Assembly: GCF_000247815.1 (NCBI RefSeq)
Contig: NC_021675.1
Span: forward strand, 61,721,029 to 61,785,028
Origin: Ficedula albicollis
Lineage: Eukaryota > Chordata > Aves > Passeriformes > Muscicapidae
Length of the DNA: 64,000 nucleotides
Reading direction: 5' to 3'
Part shown: positions 61,970-64,000 of the stretch, one piece after another
Layout of the letters: each line of letters begins with the position of its first letter
Numbering within the stretch: the first letter of the stretch is position 1
Made by a program: the position numbers and the translations under genes
Notes under the pieces: model-generated
What the model saw: the letters and a program-made list of their open reading frames with translations, nothing else
Told to the model about the DNA's origin: nothing
Database searches by the model: none

Positions 61970-64000
61970 ATGTTTTTCTATGTCACCAAGCCACAGAAGT
62001 AGATGATGAGAGTGGTGGGCAGGAGCCACGTACACATCTGTGCAGGGAGTGCAGAAGTTGTGGCTGAAGAGAAAGGTGTGGTTGGAGTTTCTTGTTTCCC
62101 AAACAGCCTTTGGGTTGTTCATGTGGTAGCATTGGAGTTAACATTAGCGATTTGGCCTCAGATGTGGGCCAGGAAATAGAACCAGGGCTGTGCTGGATGC
62201 AGAGGTGTGTATCCACACACACAGTATCATGACACAGCTTTGAGGAAGAAAGCTAGAATATATCACTGGGCTGATAAAATTGAGAAGCAAAACAAAATAA
62301 TTCCTTTTTTGCAAGATCTTAGAACTATATACACACTAGGTTCTACCATTATCAGAGGCAGAGAGAACTAAAATGAATATTAATTTAGCTGTTCCCACTT
62401 AAGAAATGTCTGTATCTGAACGAAGAGCTTTTTTTTGTTGTTGTTGCTTTGCTTGAAAAAAAAATGTAACAAATGCTTTCTTTGTGGAAGAAGCTTAATT
62501 AAAAGCAGATAAAAATCAGGAAAATATTTCTTGCATTCTTTCAAATAGGGCAAAATGTGCCTGCAATTGTGAGCTGAAAAGGAGCTGCCTTTCTGTTTGT
62601 TAAAGAGAAACTAAAGATGCATTGTGCAACCTTATCTGTATCTACCCTGTGTGTCACATAATCCTGTTAAAAACAGATGCTTATTTTACTCAGCTCTTCC
62701 CAACAAAACTGCAGTATCCTACACATAAATAAGTTAGTACTTTTGCACAGTAATTTAGGTAATAGCAGCACATCCCCACAAATAGCTGTGAAGATAAAAC
62801 AATTTTAGCATGAAAGGATAATCATATAATCCCAAAGGAGTAAGAATTACGGGAAAAACTTGCCCTCATGACATTCATCTTCTCAAGAGGAATACTTAGA
62901 TGATACTGAAGAGAAACAACAAAAAAACCCTGTGATATAAATAATGCACTGGCTTTTGCATTTCCAAGGTGTTCTGAAAGTATGAAGTTAAATAAGAAGC
63001 TGCATCACTGAATTTCTCTCTTCATATCTGTTCCCACAGCACCATGGCACAAATCATGTAGACAAGCTTAGAAAGAAGTGGCTATAATGCCAAAAATTGC
63101 AATCATGGATTCTGAGGGTACTTGTTTTACACTTTTCTACACAGTGATTGCAGAGTATGTGATCCAAGAAGACATTGCTCCCAGCTGAAACGCACACAGC
63201 CCTGCCCTCACAGCATTACACGGAAATGCTTAGAGAGTAACAGGTTAACAAAGCATCGGCAAATGGCTTCTTTGTTCACACTGTTGCAAAAATAAGCAGA
63301 CAGGGAAACTGGGGCAGGGGGCTGGTTTAAATTCTGTAACACATAAAACAATTTCTCGTTAATTAATTCAGTCATTAGTAGCAGTTTCCCTGAGGGTAGT
63401 GTAACCTGAACAGGATATCACAATTACAGCACTCGTTCCTTTTTTAAACTTGTTGGCATTTGACATGAAGAATTTATCGAAAAAGACATGCCTGTAAAGC
63501 AAAGTCTTCAGCAGCTCTTCCTGACTTCCTTTACACATTGATTCTCGTCTATTCTCCTGGTAGGCAAGGGGTGTAAGAGCATCAGAAGTGACAGTACTCC
63601 TTCCTTTTCATACATATAAAACCTCTATTATTGTAGAATTGGCATACCTCTCTACCAAAAATATGTATTCTTCCAAATATTGGATTAAGGAATCTTGATT
63701 TAATAGCTAAATTTTCCAAAGTAGTTAGAAATCTAAAAATATTTAAATATTTTTTAAAATTCTGATTGCATGAGTGAGTGATCCAAGAAGAAGGCAATAA
63801 GACAGCAGGGTCTAAAGCCATGTGGCAGGATTCTTTTGGCACTGCACTGAGTCTTCATGGGTGTGCTGTGTGCACGGAGGGTTGGTGCCAGGTGACAGAG
63901 AGCTGCTTGTGCACAGACCCCAGCCACTGCTTCACTGTGCCCTGGCCCCAAGCCATGCCACAGCTATTGCTCTGCTCCCAGTCAGCAATAGCTATGATCT
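61970..64000. other. unique noncoding DNA to the window end
   Basis: No gene, RNA or mobile element recognised. Open frames are 86 codons or shorter. Confidence 0.5.

Overview
The window looks like a gene-poor stretch of nuclear DNA from a bird, or less likely another sauropsid. The clearest sign is seven fragments of CR1-family LINEs. Each is cut off at the 5' side and keeps the family's 3' region, with the usual ending of a TTGGACTAGATGATCT-like core followed by ATTCTGTGATTCT-like octamers. The rest is AT-rich, with no bacterial-style gene density, no rRNA, no CRISPR array and no recognisable tRNA. I recognise no protein-coding gene. The only long open frames are translations of microsatellites; every other frame is 165 codons or shorter, resembles nothing I know, and is what chance predicts in 64 kb read in six frames. 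The window could be intergenic or lie inside a very large intron.

Layout. Positions 1-20 kb: unique AT-rich DNA with small two-copy tandem duplications (75, 62, 42, 80 and 23 bp units), two CR1 remnants, a CA repeat, a 50-bp CpG cluster near 7.85 kb and a GC-richer patch near 14-14.65 kb. Positions 20-31 kb: a 134-bp tandem duplication, a possible conserved regulatory element near 21-21.6 kb, a perfect AAT array of about 390 bp whose left flank has the opposite repeat polarity, and a GGAGA array of about 1.25 kb containing the window's only N. Positions 31-42 kb: CR1 pieces, a patch open in three frames near 36.05-36.29 kb, AT-rich DNA that looks conserved at 37.7-38.6 kb, and a near-identical 1.1-kb tandem duplication. 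Both copies of that duplication carry a candidate 143-bp exon with good splice signals on the minus strand. Positions 42-64 kb: a compound duplication at 47 kb, a GGGAGA array at 52.2-52.6 kb, an identical 373-bp tandem duplication at 53.3-54.0 kb, a CR1 copy broken by nested duplications at 55.7-56.3 kb, two more regulatory-looking blocks (57.2-57.6 and 59.7-60.4 kb) and two back-to-back small duplications at 61.8-62.0 kb.

The strongest unexplained signal is the number of independent two-copy local tandem duplications (at least 14, units 42 to 1159 bp), together with three very long, very pure microsatellites within 28 kb. I found no evidence of a new multi-gene system. Conserved-element and exon calls below come from reading the sequence without alignment and carry low confidence.
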